A DNA stretch of 64,000 nt from the NCBI GenBank assembly GCA_905182035.1, contig CAJIZL010000012.1, positions 62,001 to 126,000 on the forward strand. The letters are read 5' to 3'. Position numbers and translations under genes: made by a program. Shown one piece after another: positions 1-7,678 of this stretch (positions are counted from its first letter, which is position 1; each line of letters starts with the position of its first letter). The notes beneath the pieces were generated by a model that saw only the letters and a program-made list of their open reading frames with translations, was not told the DNA's origin and made no database searches. This stretch comes from Oceanospirillaceae bacterium ASP10-02a (GTDB lineage: Bacteria; Pseudomonadota; Gammaproteobacteria; Pseudomonadales; Balneatricaceae).

Positions 1-2
1 AA

Positions 3-137
3 GAACAATTACGCAAAATTTTGCAACAAAGTAACAGTCGGTTAGAGGGCTTAGTAGACGCTTTAAATATCAATGACATTGATGCTGTTCCTGATGATAT
101 TGCTTTATTGAGTATTTGTGGAGAAGCCCATGCTTAA
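3..137 (+). CDS. C-terminal end of a PP2C/SpoIIE-type regulator (partial)
   Basis: An open frame runs in from the left edge and ends at TAA 135-137, giving about 44 residues. The end reads PDDIALLSI and then about six more residues. A DDI-T/A-LL-x-I ending is typical of SpoIIE/PP2C phosphatase domains, so this is probably the tail of a response-regulator phosphatase. It overlaps the start of the STAS gene that follows, as expected for a phosphatase and its anti-sigma-antagonist partner. In Pseudomonas an RssB-like regulator and RssC-like STAS protein sit beside tal in the same way. The family call rests on a short tail and context only. Confidence 0.5.
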   Translation, partial: EQLRKILQQSNSRLEGLVDALNINDIDAVPDDIALLSICGEAHA

Positions 138-621
138 AGGGCGAATCATTGTAGCTGATCAGGATGGTACCCACGTGATCAAATTTTTGGGTGACGTCAG
201 ACTAACCCTTTGCCCAGCTTTGGATCAGTACCTCGATAACATCTTTAATAGTCGCCACTTTAAGACTATTCTCATTGATTTAACAGAAACAGAAGGTATT
301 GATTCCACAACTCTTGGCATGTTAGCTAAAATGTCCATCCGCATGAAGAAAAAAATGGGTTTTGTGCCCACTGTAGTGTCCATTAATGACAATGTAACCC
401 GTGTGTTACTGAGTATGGGTTTTGATAAAGTGTTTGTATTGGTCAAACACTTAAATGAGCATGTAGAACCGATGCAAGAGTTGGTACAGGGTGACTTTTC
501 TGACCTTACGGTGCAGCAAAAAGTACTAGAAGCCCACCGAACCTTGATGGGCATGAACCAAAAAAACCACCAAGAGTTTAAAAACTTGGTAGATGTACTA
601 GAGTCTCATTGTGTGATTTAA
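130..621 (+). CDS. STAS-domain anti-sigma factor antagonist (RssC-like)
   Basis: A protein of about 163 residues with a STAS fold in the first 105. The segment IDLTETEGIDSTTLGML is the conserved strand-loop-helix that carries the phosphorylatable serine/threonine of anti-sigma antagonists. The C-terminal 55 residues are a helical extension. A GTG at 118 would add four residues, but ATG 130 has GGAG at 120-123 with 6-nt spacing and overlaps the upstream stop, so I prefer 130. Such proteins switch partner by being phosphorylated by a kinase and dephosphorylated by a PP2C phosphatase, which the upstream gene may encode. The gene ends 1 nt before the convergent tal gene. Confidence 0.8.
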   Translation: MLKGRIIVADQDGTHVIKFLGDVRLTLCPALDQYLDNIFNSRHFKTILIDLTETEGIDSTTLGMLAKMSIRMKKKMGFVPTVVSINDNVTRVLLSMGFDKVFVLVKHLNEHVEPMQELVQGDFSDLTVQQKVLEAHRTLMGMNQKNHQEFKNLVDVLESHCVI

Positions 622-622
622 C

Positions 623-1567
623 CTAACCTAACAGAGCCTCTAACTTTTCTTGATCTCGGGTAAAATTACGAATACCTTCCGCTAACTTCTCAGTCGCCAT
701 GGCATCTTCATTATGCATCCAGCGGAAATCCCCTTGGTTAAGGCTCAACTTAGGTTGTGTTTCTAATACTTTTTTGCTGTCTAGTTGTTGAACCAGTTCA
801 TCCGTATTGTCCGCTAAGTCTTGCATTAGCGCAGGGCTAATAGTCAAACGATCACATCCGGCTAATTGTTCAATTTCTTGTGTGTTTCTGAAACTAGCGC
901 CCATTACCACAGTTTTGTAACCGTGCTGCTTGTAGTAGTGGTAAATTTTACTTACTGAAATTACACCAGGATCTTCTGCAGGGGCAAAACCTTCCACCTT
1001 CATTGCGGCTTTGTGCCAATCCATAATGCGGCCTACAAATGGCGAGATTAGGTAAACACCTGCTTCTGCGCAGGCAATGGCTTGGGCAAAACTAAATAAT
1101 AGCGTTAGGTTGCAGTTGATACCTTGCTCTTCAAGCTCCTTGCCTGCTTGAATGCCTTCCCATGTAGATGCAATCTTAATTAATACACGGTCTTTGCTCA
1201 CACCTTGTTGATGGTATAGGCCAATAATCTTGAGCGCCCGGGCAACGGTAGCATCTGTGTCGAAAGACAAACGAGAATCTACTTCTGTGGAAATGCGGCC
1301 AGGCACAGCGCTGAGGATTTCCTTACCAATGGCTACGGCTAGGTAATCACAGGTGTTATCCATCTGCACTTGGCTATCGCCACCTTGTGCAGCTGCCCAT
1401 TGCTTAGCTTTCGTTAATAGGTGAGCATACTGAGGCATTTGTGCCGCTTTTAACACCAAAGATGGATTAGTGGTGGCATCTTGTGGCTGGTATTGTTTGA
1501 TAGCTTCTAAATCGCCTGTATCAGCTACGACTGTGGTCATGGTTTTAAGTTGTTGCAGTTTGTTCAT
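623..1567 (-). CDS. tal: Transaldolase
   Basis: Transaldolase of the non-oxidative pentose phosphate pathway, which transfers a dihydroxyacetone unit between sedoheptulose-7-phosphate and glyceraldehyde-3-phosphate in the cytoplasm. Its 314 residues match the TalB class (about 317). The motif DATTNPSL is near residue 30 and the Schiff-base lysine is K131 in the segment [11 protein letters not shown]. The start ATG overlaps the dusA stop by 4 nt (ATGA), so the two are translationally coupled. It is the last gene of the minus-strand operon azlC-azlD-ghrA-dusA-tal and faces the STAS gene. The tal-dusA adjacency is also seen in Pseudomonas. Confidence 0.96.
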   Translation of the reverse strand: MNKLQQLKTMTTVVADTGDLEAIKQYQPQDATTNPSLVLKAAQMPQYAHLLTKAKQWAAAQGGDSQVQMDNTCDYLAVAIGKEILSAVPGRISTEVDSRLSFDTDATVARALKIIGLYHQQGVSKDRVLIKIASTWEGIQAGKELEEQGINCNLTLLFSFAQAIACAEAGVYLISPFVGRIMDWHKAAMKVEGFAPAEDPGVISVSKIYHYYKQHGYKTVVMGASFRNTQEIEQLAGCDRLTISPALMQDLADNTDELVQQLDSKKVLETQPKLSLNQGDFRWMHNEDAMATEKLAEGIRNFTRDQEKLEALLG

Positions 1568-2604
1568 TGCTGATTTGTTATCTCTTTTATTGGTGTTGGC
1601 ACTGTTTGAATTAGGGTTAACGCATCGTACATCACTTGTATGTTGGCGTTGCTGCCATGGATATTATCACTAATATGGCGCCGCAGGGCACGGGCACCAG
1701 GTATTCCTTGAAAAAGGCCCATAATATGCCCACTCATGTGGTGTAAGGAGGTGCCTTTTTCATGTTGTTGTTGCATATAGGCAAAGTAAGTAAGGGCTGC
1801 TTGGTGACGCTCTGGCATAGGCAGGTTGCAACCAAAGAACTGTTGGTCTACTTGGGTGAGTAGGGCGCTGTTGTGATTGGCAGCACGGCCTAACATAACG
1901 CCATCCACCTGAGTTAAGTGCTGATGACAATCGGCCAGGTTATTGATACCGCCATTGATGATGATTTCTAAATCAGGAAAGTCGGCTTTTAAACGATACA
2001 CCTTGTCATATTGTAGCGGTGGAATCTCTCGATTTTGTTTAGGTGATAAACCCTTCAGAATGGCATTGCGGGCATGCACAATAAAGGTATCACAACCACT
2101 GCTGCTCACCTGCTCTACAAACTCAGCCAATACATCATAATTATCTATATCATCAATACCAATACGGTGTTTGATGGTAACGGGAATGGTTACCGCTTCA
2201 ATCATAGCCTGCATACACTCTGTGACGAGTTTTGGGTGGCCCATGAGGCAAGCGCCTATCATGTTATTTTGCACCTTATCACTTGGGCAGCCTACGTTGA
2301 GGTTAATTTCATCGTAGCCATAGCTTTCGCCAATGCGTGCACACTGAGCCAATTGACCAACATTACTGCCACCTAACTGCAAAGCTAGTGGGTGCTCTTG
2401 GTCTGTATAACTCAATAGGTAGTCTTGGTCGCCATTAAGAATAGCTCCCGTTGTGATCATCTCTGTGTACAATAAGGCGTGTTGGCTTAATAAACGAGCT
2501 AAGTAGCGATAATGCCGGTCTGTTACGTCAATCATAGGTGCTACGCTAAAGCGGTGGTCTAGACGAGGCTTCAATTCATTCGATGGCATAGGCTTTGTGC
2601 TCAT
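1564..2604 (-). CDS. dusA: tRNA-dihydrouridine(20/20a) synthase DusA
   Basis: FMN-dependent tRNA dihydrouridine synthase that reduces U20/U20a in the D-loop. Its 346 residues fit the DusA subfamily. Visible marks are the N-terminal [15 protein letters not shown] (the DusA signature), the catalytic cysteine C106 in [16 protein letters not shown], and INGGINN for phosphate binding. It starts 2 nt downstream of the ghrA-like stop and overlaps tal by 4 nt, so it sits inside a compact operon. The assignment to DusA rather than DusB/C rests on the N-terminal motif and the link with tal. Confidence 0.95.
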   Translation of the reverse strand: MSTKPMPSNELKPRLDHRFSVAPMIDVTDRHYRYLARLLSQHALLYTEMITTGAILNGDQDYLLSYTDQEHPLALQLGGSNVGQLAQCARIGESYGYDEINLNVGCPSDKVQNNMIGACLMGHPKLVTECMQAMIEAVTIPVTIKHRIGIDDIDNYDVLAEFVEQVSSSGCDTFIVHARNAILKGLSPKQNREIPPLQYDKVYRLKADFPDLEIIINGGINNLADCHQHLTQVDGVMLGRAANHNSALLTQVDQQFFGCNLPMPERHQAALTYFAYMQQQHEKGTSLHHMSGHIMGLFQGIPGARALRRHISDNIHGSNANIQVMYDALTLIQTVPTPIKEITNQQ

Positions 2605-2606
2605 AT

Positions 2607-3539
2607 TTAGTAGCCCCTATTACGATCTACTAGCCCACTTGGGGTTTTGCTATCAGCAATAGCCTGCAGGATGTTGCCAATTTTCTTTACACAAGGCGCA
2701 TATTCAGATTGAGCGGAACTGTGGGGAGTCATCATCACTTTAGGGTGTTGCCAAAGTTTATGTTCTGCTGGCAGGGGCTCTTGCTCGAACACATCTAGCA
2801 CTGCCCCACGCAAGTGGTTTTCATCAAGTAATTTTAGTAAATCATCCACTACCAAATGTTTGCCTCGGCCGGCATTAATCACTACTGCGCCCTTAGGTAG
2901 TTGACTCATGTTTTGGTGATTTAAAATGCCTTGGGTGTCTGGTGTAAGAGGAAGCAAACAGCAGAGCGCATCGGTACGTTTAAGAAAAGGCTTAAGCTCT
3001 TCAGCACCTGTATAACTTGTCACGCCGTCTAACTGCTTTTTGCTGCGACTCCAACCAGTGATATCAAAGCCAAAACTTTGAAGGTGTTGGGCCAGTTGAG
3101 CCCCGAGTTGCCCCAAACCTAATATACCTACACTAAAACTAGATGCCGACCTAAAGGGCTGAACTCGCCATTGCTTTTGGGGTTGCTGCTGTTGGTAAAG
3201 ATCCATGTCGCGGAAATAGTGCAGCAAAAAATAGCTAAAATACTGGTTCATCTGGGCGGCCATACCACCGTCTTCAATACGGTAGATATCAATATGTTTA
3301 GGCACTGCAGGGTTATTTAGGATTGCATCCACACCGGCGCCCATATTAAACATGGTGTTTAAGTTAGGGAAGCGTTTGAAGAAGGCTTCTGTAGGTTTCC
3401 AAACAATGCCGTATTTCACTTGTTGTGGATCAGCAATGTGTTGCCAATCTTGTACATTTAGATGGGGAAACTGACGATTAAATTCTAGTAACCAGGGTTC
3501 TGTAGATTCATACGAGGTAAATAAAGCACAGGTTGTCAT
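2607..3539 (-). CDS. ghrA: Glyoxylate/hydroxypyruvate reductase A-like dehydrogenase
   Basis: D-isomer-specific 2-hydroxyacid dehydrogenase of the GhrA type, expected to reduce glyoxylate or hydroxypyruvate with NAD(P)H. An N-terminal catalytic-domain segment reads FNMGAGVDAIL. The Rossmann motif GILGLGQLGAQLA is near residue 143, VVINAGRGKHLV carries the catalytic arginine, and PHSSAQSEYAP replaces the usual PH-x-A segment around the catalytic histidine. A start at 3554 is open, but ATG 3539 forms a TGATG stop-start overlap with azlD and gives 310 residues, near GhrA's 312. Glyoxylate is an end product of the purine pathway encoded 6 kb away; that link is only suggestive. Confidence 0.85.
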   Translation of the reverse strand: MTTCALFTSYESTEPWLLEFNRQFPHLNVQDWQHIADPQQVKYGIVWKPTEAFFKRFPNLNTMFNMGAGVDAILNNPAVPKHIDIYRIEDGGMAAQMNQYFSYFLLHYFRDMDLYQQQQPQKQWRVQPFRSASSFSVGILGLGQLGAQLAQHLQSFGFDITGWSRSKKQLDGVTSYTGAEELKPFLKRTDALCCLLPLTPDTQGILNHQNMSQLPKGAVVINAGRGKHLVVDDLLKLLDENHLRGAVLDVFEQEPLPAEHKLWQHPKVMMTPHSSAQSEYAPCVKKIGNILQAIADSKTPSGLVDRNRGY

Positions 3540-3856
3540 CAGCTCATCATCCATTTAATTAATACGAAGCTCACCAGACCCACCACAATGGTTGTTAGCA
3601 AGTGTTGTCGCCAAAAGCCAACGCTTGCCGCTACTACCGCTGCCCAAAAATAAGGGTTAGCTAAACTTATGTCTAAGTATCCTTCTGGCATCAGAATAAG
3701 TGGTGCAATAATGGCACTTAGCACCACAGGTGGTACATAAGTTAAGGCCTGCTTAAACCACAGTGGAAAACGAATACGACCAGCCATGGCAAACATCACA
3801 TAACGCACAGAAAATGTAACAAGGGCCATGCCTGCAATCATCATGGTTTCATTCAT
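3539..3856 (-). CDS. azlD: AzlD-family branched-chain amino acid export subunit
   Basis: A small inner-membrane protein of 105 residues with about three or four hydrophobic helices, matching the AzlD family. These proteins pair with AzlC permeases to export branched-chain amino acids. It overlaps the azlC stop by 4 nt and its own stop overlaps the ghrA start, so the three are likely co-translated. The sequence SVRYVMFAMAGRIRFPLWFKQAL contains the conserved R/F-P block of the family near residues 16-38 (quoted in part: MAGRIRFPLWF). Substrate is inferred from the family only. Confidence 0.85.
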   Translation of the reverse strand: MNETMMIAGMALVTFSVRYVMFAMAGRIRFPLWFKQALTYVPPVVLSAIIAPLILMPEGYLDISLANPYFWAAVVAASVGFWRQHLLTTIVVGLVSFVLIKWMMS

Positions 3857-4677
3857 GGTTTGGTGCTCCCTGTTTTGGTATTCGTGGTTTTGGTACTCTC
3901 GGTATTAGTCGCCGTGCTCGCTACTTTTGCGGGTTTTATCCTGAGTTCAATTTGTTGGCTAGCGTAGCCGATACAAACACCAGATAGTGCAGCGATCACT
4001 AAACCGAGCTGATGGGGTAGGTCACGCAGGATCATAGCAAAGGTAGCAGCACTTATCACGGCTAACCACATGGGTTTATTACGTAGATAAGGAATGACAA
4101 TACCTAAAAAAGTCACCGACATAGCAAAGTCTAAACCCCAGTTGGTCATGTCTGGAAACAGTTCACCCAAACCAATGCCCAGCCAAGTACATAACTGCCA
4201 GTTGCTATACATGGCCACAATAGATCCCAAAAAGAACCAATGGGCACGGGCTGTATCTGTGTGGCCTAAATAGCGGCCATTAACAACAGCAAACGATTCG
4301 TCTGTTAAACCAAAAGCCAGCAGGGCTCGCCACCCATGAGACAAGTGACTTATTTTATCCACCAAGGCTGTGGCATAGAGTAAATGACGTAAGTTCACCA
4401 CCAATGTTGTGGCGATGATGATAATAGGGCCTACACCAGTAGCCAGCAATCCCAAAGCAATAAACTGCGATGAACCAGCGTATACAAATAGCGACATGGC
4501 CATAGCGCCCCAGATGGACAAGCCGCTGGATTCTGCCAAAGTACCAAAGATAATGCCAAAAGGAATAGCGCCAATAATCATAGGGATAGTGGCTTTGGCA
4601 CCCTGCAGGAACTCGCTACTGTTAGACGCTGATGTGACACTTGGTTGAGGGGTTAAGTTAGGTATAACGTTTGACAT
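3853..4677 (-). CDS. azlC: AzlC-family branched-chain amino acid permease
   Basis: An inner-membrane permease of the AzlC family (274 residues) with AIPFGIIFGTLAESSGLS near the start and then several transmembrane helices, including a GSSQFIALGLL segment. The conserved G-A-x-P-F-G and S-G-x-S-Q-F motifs support the family. The last 25 or so residues are low complexity (Thr, Asn, Lys, Ser) and not typical; the coding DNA there is made of short near-repeats of TGGT-A-type units. It is the first gene of the minus-strand operon ending in tal. A tandem 10-bp repeat lies immediately upstream of its start. Confidence 0.88.
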   Translation of the reverse strand: MSNVIPNLTPQPSVTSASNSSEFLQGAKATIPMIIGAIPFGIIFGTLAESSGLSIWGAMAMSLFVYAGSSQFIALGLLATGVGPIIIIATTLVVNLRHLLYATALVDKISHLSHGWRALLAFGLTDESFAVVNGRYLGHTDTARAHWFFLGSIVAMYSNWQLCTWLGIGLGELFPDMTNWGLDFAMSVTFLGIVIPYLRNKPMWLAVISAATFAMILRDLPHQLGLVIAALSGVCIGYASQQIELRIKPAKVASTATNTESTKTTNTKTGSTKP

Positions 4678-4680
4678 AGT

Positions 4681-4710
4681 GGTACTTAGTGGTACTTAGT
4701 GGCACTTAGG
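4681..4710. repeat. Tandem 10-bp repeat upstream of azlC
   Basis: Three tandem copies of a 10-bp unit, GGTACTTAGT, GGTACTTAGT and GGCACTTAGG, lie just upstream of the azlC start codon. The third copy has two mismatches. The repeat could change spacing in the azlC leader through slippage, but no function is shown by the sequence. Confidence 0.75.
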
Positions 4711-4732
4711 GTAGGGGATTGATGTCACTTAG

Positions 4733-4749
4733 ACACTCCATTAGAGTGT
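4733..4749. promoter_or_regulatory. Inverted repeat between azlC and the DUF924 gene
   Basis: ACACTC-N5-GAGTGT is a perfect 6-bp inverted repeat in the divergent intergenic region. It is a candidate operator for azlC, but no regulator is encoded next to it and the family of the binder is unknown. Confidence 0.3.
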
Positions 4750-4962
4750 GACTGCAACTAAAATAATCAATCAATATGTGGGTGATTATAGCCTTAATGG
4801 GGCCTAGAGTAGAGCAATTTTAACCTTAAAAAAGCTATTGTTTTGGATAGATAGGGCTGTCCTTTTGGCGCACCATATTATTTAATCTTTGGGGCCTATC
4901 AATTACCAAAAAATGGACTAGACTTACCTTCAATCATGCTTATAAATTCACGAGTGCTTAGG

Positions 4963-5502
4963 ATGTCGTACACAGATATTATTCATTTTTGGTACACAGA
5001 AATACCACCACGCAACTGGTTTATTAAAGACCTGGCATTCGATACCATGCTCAAACGACGTTTCAGTAATATCCATCAAAAAGTGGCAGCAGGGGAGTTG
5101 GCTCATTGGAGGCAAGAGCCATTGGGCAAGTTAGCAGAGATTATTGTGTTAGATCAGTTCTCTCGGAATCTATTTAGAGATTCGCCTAAAGCCTTTGCAT
5201 GCGATGAGCAAGCCCTTACGTTATGTCAAGCTGCCATTGCACAGAGTGCAGACTTAGCGTTATTACCAGAACAAAAGTGTTTTATGTACATGCCATTAAT
5301 GCACAGTGAATCTACATTTACACACCAGCAGGCAGTCATACTATTCAATCAGCCCGGCTTAGAAAACAATTATGACTTTGAGCTTAAGCACAAAGCCGTA
5401 ATTGACCGCTTTGGCCGTTATCCACACCGTAATAACATTTTAGGCAGGCATTCAACACCTGAAGAGCTTGAGTTTTTAAGTCAACCGGGATCTTCATTTT
5501 AG
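4963..5502 (+). CDS. DUF924 family protein
   Basis: A soluble protein of 179 residues matching the DUF924 family. Visible family features are DIIHFWYTEIPPRNWFIKD at the start, EIIVLDQFSRNLFRDSPKAF near residues 60-80 (quoted in part: LDQFSRNLFRDSP) and a C-terminal DRFGRYPHRNNILGR. The family has a TPR-like helical fold, and no biochemical role is assigned here. An in-frame ATG at 4936 exists, but family members begin close to the D-x-x-x-FW motif, so ATG 4963 is preferred. Neither start has a clear ribosome binding site. It stands alone and is followed by a strong terminator. Confidence 0.85.
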   Translation: MSYTDIIHFWYTEIPPRNWFIKDLAFDTMLKRRFSNIHQKVAAGELAHWRQEPLGKLAEIIVLDQFSRNLFRDSPKAFACDEQALTLCQAAIAQSADLALLPEQKCFMYMPLMHSESTFTHQQAVILFNQPGLENNYDFELKHKAVIDRFGRYPHRNNILGRHSTPEELEFLSQPGSSF

Positions 5503-5556
5503 GGTGTGGTGGTGATGTGGTATATGCATACAGCATAGCCTGTTTATAAAATTAAG

Positions 5557-5577
5557 GAGCGCTAGGCGCTCTTTTTT
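5557..5577 (+). terminator. Rho-independent terminator after the DUF924 gene
   Basis: Stem GAGCGC, loop TAG, stem GCGCTC, followed by six T. It lies 55 nt after the DUF924 stop. Confidence 0.85.
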
Positions 5578-5702
5578 ACAACTGGGCTGGCAATTCAGAA
5601 ATCAACACCTATACTTTTCAAAGGCTTAAGAGAACTGCACAGTTACATAAATAATTAGTTAGTTAGGTTCTAACGGTTCATCAACCACATAGAGATTTAA
5701 AA

Positions 5703-6035
5703 ATGGATTATTTTGTAGGCGCATTAAAAAAATATGCTGATTTTACTGGCCGAGCTTGTAGAAAAGAATATTGGACGTTCGTACTTATTTATATGATGAT
5801 CAATATTACCCTAGTTGTATTTGGTTTGGATGTAATTTCAGCGCTAGTCAGTCTTGTGCTGCTTGTTCCAAGCATTAGCATTACGACAAGAAGGCTGCAT
5901 GATACAGGTCGCTCTGGGTGGTGGCAGTTGCTAGTTTTAATTCCTCTTATTGGCTTCATTATTTTAATCCTTTTCTTAGCTCAAGATAGCGGCGGAAGAA
6001 ATATTTATGGAGTTAACCCTAAGGCAGAAATTTAG
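5703..6035 (+). CDS. DUF805 family small membrane protein
   Basis: A 110-residue inner-membrane protein with three to four hydrophobic segments. It matches DUF805: the N-terminal MDYFVGALKKYADFTGRACR with the F-x-GRA-x-R-x-EYW block, ITTRRLHDTGRSGWW in the middle and a final GGRNIYGVNP. The function of the family is unknown. A stop at 6033-6035 abuts an attC-like sequence, and DUF805 genes are common cargo of integron cassettes in marine bacteria, so this may be cassette-borne. No integrase gene is present in the window. Confidence 0.88.
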   Translation: MDYFVGALKKYADFTGRACRKEYWTFVLIYMMINITLVVFGLDVISALVSLVLLVPSISITTRRLHDTGRSGWWQLLVLIPLIGFIILILFLAQDSGGRNIYGVNPKAEI

Positions 6036-6123
6036 GCATAATCCTCATAAGGGCATCTTAACGAGGCAAAGCATTTTTGCTTTTATCTGAAGCTCCGGCG
6101 CGCCTATGTTGGCGGCGTTATGC
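6036..6123 (+). other. Possible attC-like recombination site 1
   Basis: GCATAAT begins right after the DUF805 stop codon and GTTATGC ends 88 bp downstream, giving complementary GCATAA/TTATGC ends with G-TT at the expected crossover position. The interior pairing is weak, and the left core deviates from the RYYYAAC consensus. This is a tentative call supported mainly by position and by a second similar site downstream. Confidence 0.3.
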
Positions 6124-6169
6124 AATAAAAACTCAACGTTTAGTTGAGAACAAAATAAAGGAAAATCAA

Positions 6170-6463
6170 ATGGGAATTTTGGATAAGGCTAAAGAAATCA
6201 GCGGCAGAGTTAGTGAGTCGGTTACTAGTTTTAGTAGCGATGAGGTAATAGCAAATACAATAATTAAGGCAGTCGAAAAACAAGAAAAGGTCAATCTATT
6301 ATTGCAGGATAAAGGGTCGAACTATCGAGTTAGTGACATAGAACTTGGAATGGGCATCCCCCCAACAATAACCTTTGGAGTTCGCCGTATAAACGAAGAT
6401 ACAATAGGCGATCCAATGGGGCATGCAGAAAGTGCAGAAATGGTAAAAAAGCGCGACGGCTAA
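6170..6463 (+). CDS. Small hypothetical protein
   Basis: A 97-residue protein I do not recognise. It starts MGILDKAKEISGRVSES, is predicted soluble and largely helical in the first half, then carries a segment GMGIPPTITFGVRRI. The open frame extends upstream to 6077, but ATG 6170 has AAGGA at 6158-6162 with good spacing and I take it as the start. It lies between two attC-like sequences, with the stop codon inside the left core of the second, which is a common gene-cassette arrangement. It is probably a real gene because of its clean ribosome binding site. Confidence 0.6.
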   Translation: MGILDKAKEISGRVSESVTSFSSDEVIANTIIKAVEKQEKVNLLLQDKGSNYRVSDIELGMGIPPTITFGVRRINEDTIGDPMGHAESAEMVKKRDG

Positions 6464-6517
6464 TGAATGACACAGTGCTGTTGTCGGCATCACTCGCTGC
6501 CAAGCCCGACGTTAGCT
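6459..6517 (+). other. Possible attC-like recombination site 2 (59 bp)
   Basis: A 59-bp element starts GCTAAT (overlapping the stop of the small hypothetical gene) and ends GTTAGCT. Its ends are complementary, and inside there are pairable blocks GTCGG/CCGAC and GGC/GCC. Size and layout fit the classical 59-base element, though neither core matches the consensus perfectly. Confidence 0.4.
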
Positions 6518-6782
6518 ATGGTCTATCACAGGCTCTAATATCAGCATGGCCGGTATTTTTAATGAAGTGAACTTAGGGCCTGCCTTTTTGTAACTCGAAT
6601 GGCGTATAACTATTCAATATCCCAAGGCTAGGATCGTTTTAGATATTGATGTTGTATGCTTATAGTATTACGTCAATGATTTTTGCTTCCAGCGTTTCTC
6701 ACAGCTAAGGGGCGAAGTAGATTTTCCTCAAACTCGGCAGCAACCTTGGGGAGGGTTTCATAATTAGATATCAAGGATTTAT
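6518..6782. other. Intergenic region before sseA
   Basis: About 265 bp with no supported gene on either strand (about 320 bp counted from the previous stop). It may be further cassette debris. The sseA ribosome binding site AAGGA lies near its right end. Confidence 0.4.
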
Positions 6783-7634
6783 ATGCTCTACAATGACACT
6801 CAAGCAGTTGTTTCCACTCAGTGGTTAGATACCCACATTGAGGACGCTAATTTAAAACTCTTAGATGCGTCCTGGTATTTACCTAACATGCAGCGTAATG
6901 CCTATGCTGAATATAGTGCGTCACATATTCCGGGAGCACTATTTTTTGACATTGATAAAATCTGTGATGAGACGTCCGATTTGCCGCATATGGCCCCATC
7001 AATAAAGACATTTTCCGCTTGCTTGGGTGCAATGGGTATAAGTGATTCACATCAGGTGGTGGTCTATGACGGGGCTGGTCTTTTTTCGGCTGCGCGGGTC
7101 TGGTGGCTTTTTAAATTAATGGGCTTAGATAGTGTGTCTGTACTAGATGGCGGCCTACCAAAATGGAGGGCTGAGGGGCGAAAGACAGACAATGGAATCA
7201 TCCTGCCAGAGCGTTGTCACATCATTAAATGTAATCAACGACCGATGATGAAGGATGCCACCCAAGTTGCGGAAGCCTCAAAATCTAACGACCACGAAAT
7301 TATAGATGCACGAGCACCTGGACGATTTTCAGGCATAGATCCAGAACCCCGCAAAGGACTGCGATCAGGGCATATACCAGGGTCAAAAAATTTGTTTTTT
7401 AAAACACTTTTGCACGATGACCATACTATGAAAAGTTCAGATGAACTGTGCGCCACTTTTCTAGCAGCCGGTGTTGATATCAGTAAACCAGTGATTACGA
7501 GTTGTGGATCAGGAATCACTGCAGCTATCTTAAACTTAGCATTGGCACAAACCGGAAAGAGAGACCATTTTCTATATGACGGCAGCTGGGCTGAATGGGG
7601 TATGAGTCATTCTCTGCCTGTTGAAACAGGATAG
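6783..7634 (+). CDS. sseA: 3-mercaptopyruvate sulfurtransferase (rhodanese family)
   Basis: A two-domain rhodanese of 283 residues that moves sulfur from 3-mercaptopyruvate (or thiosulfate) to thiol acceptors. The N-terminal rhodanese domain (about 10-135) is the inactive half and contains HIPGALFFDIDKICD. The C-terminal domain (about 165-280) has GHIPGSKNL and the active-site loop CGSGITA with Cys241. CGSG[IV]TA is the SseA type, whereas thiosulfate-specific rhodaneses use CRKGV-like loops. ATG 6783 has an AAGGA ribosome binding site. It is a single-gene unit facing rhlE, next to the cassette-like region. Confidence 0.92.
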   Translation: MLYNDTQAVVSTQWLDTHIEDANLKLLDASWYLPNMQRNAYAEYSASHIPGALFFDIDKICDETSDLPHMAPSIKTFSACLGAMGISDSHQVVVYDGAGLFSAARVWWLFKLMGLDSVSVLDGGLPKWRAEGRKTDNGIILPERCHIIKCNQRPMMKDATQVAEASKSNDHEIIDARAPGRFSGIDPEPRKGLRSGHIPGSKNLFFKTLLHDDHTMKSSDELCATFLAAGVDISKPVITSCGSGITAAILNLALAQTGKRDHFLYDGSWAEWGMSHSLPVETG

Positions 7635-7653
7635 CTTGTTAAAGTGTTTTATA

Positions 7654-7671
7654 AAGGGGTAGTGCCCCCTT
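7654..7671. terminator. Possible hairpin between sseA and rhlE
   Basis: AAGGGG and CCCCTT pair across a 6-nt loop between the two convergent genes. There is no long T run on either side, so this is a weak terminator candidate. Confidence 0.35.
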
Positions 7672-7678
7672 CATGTTA

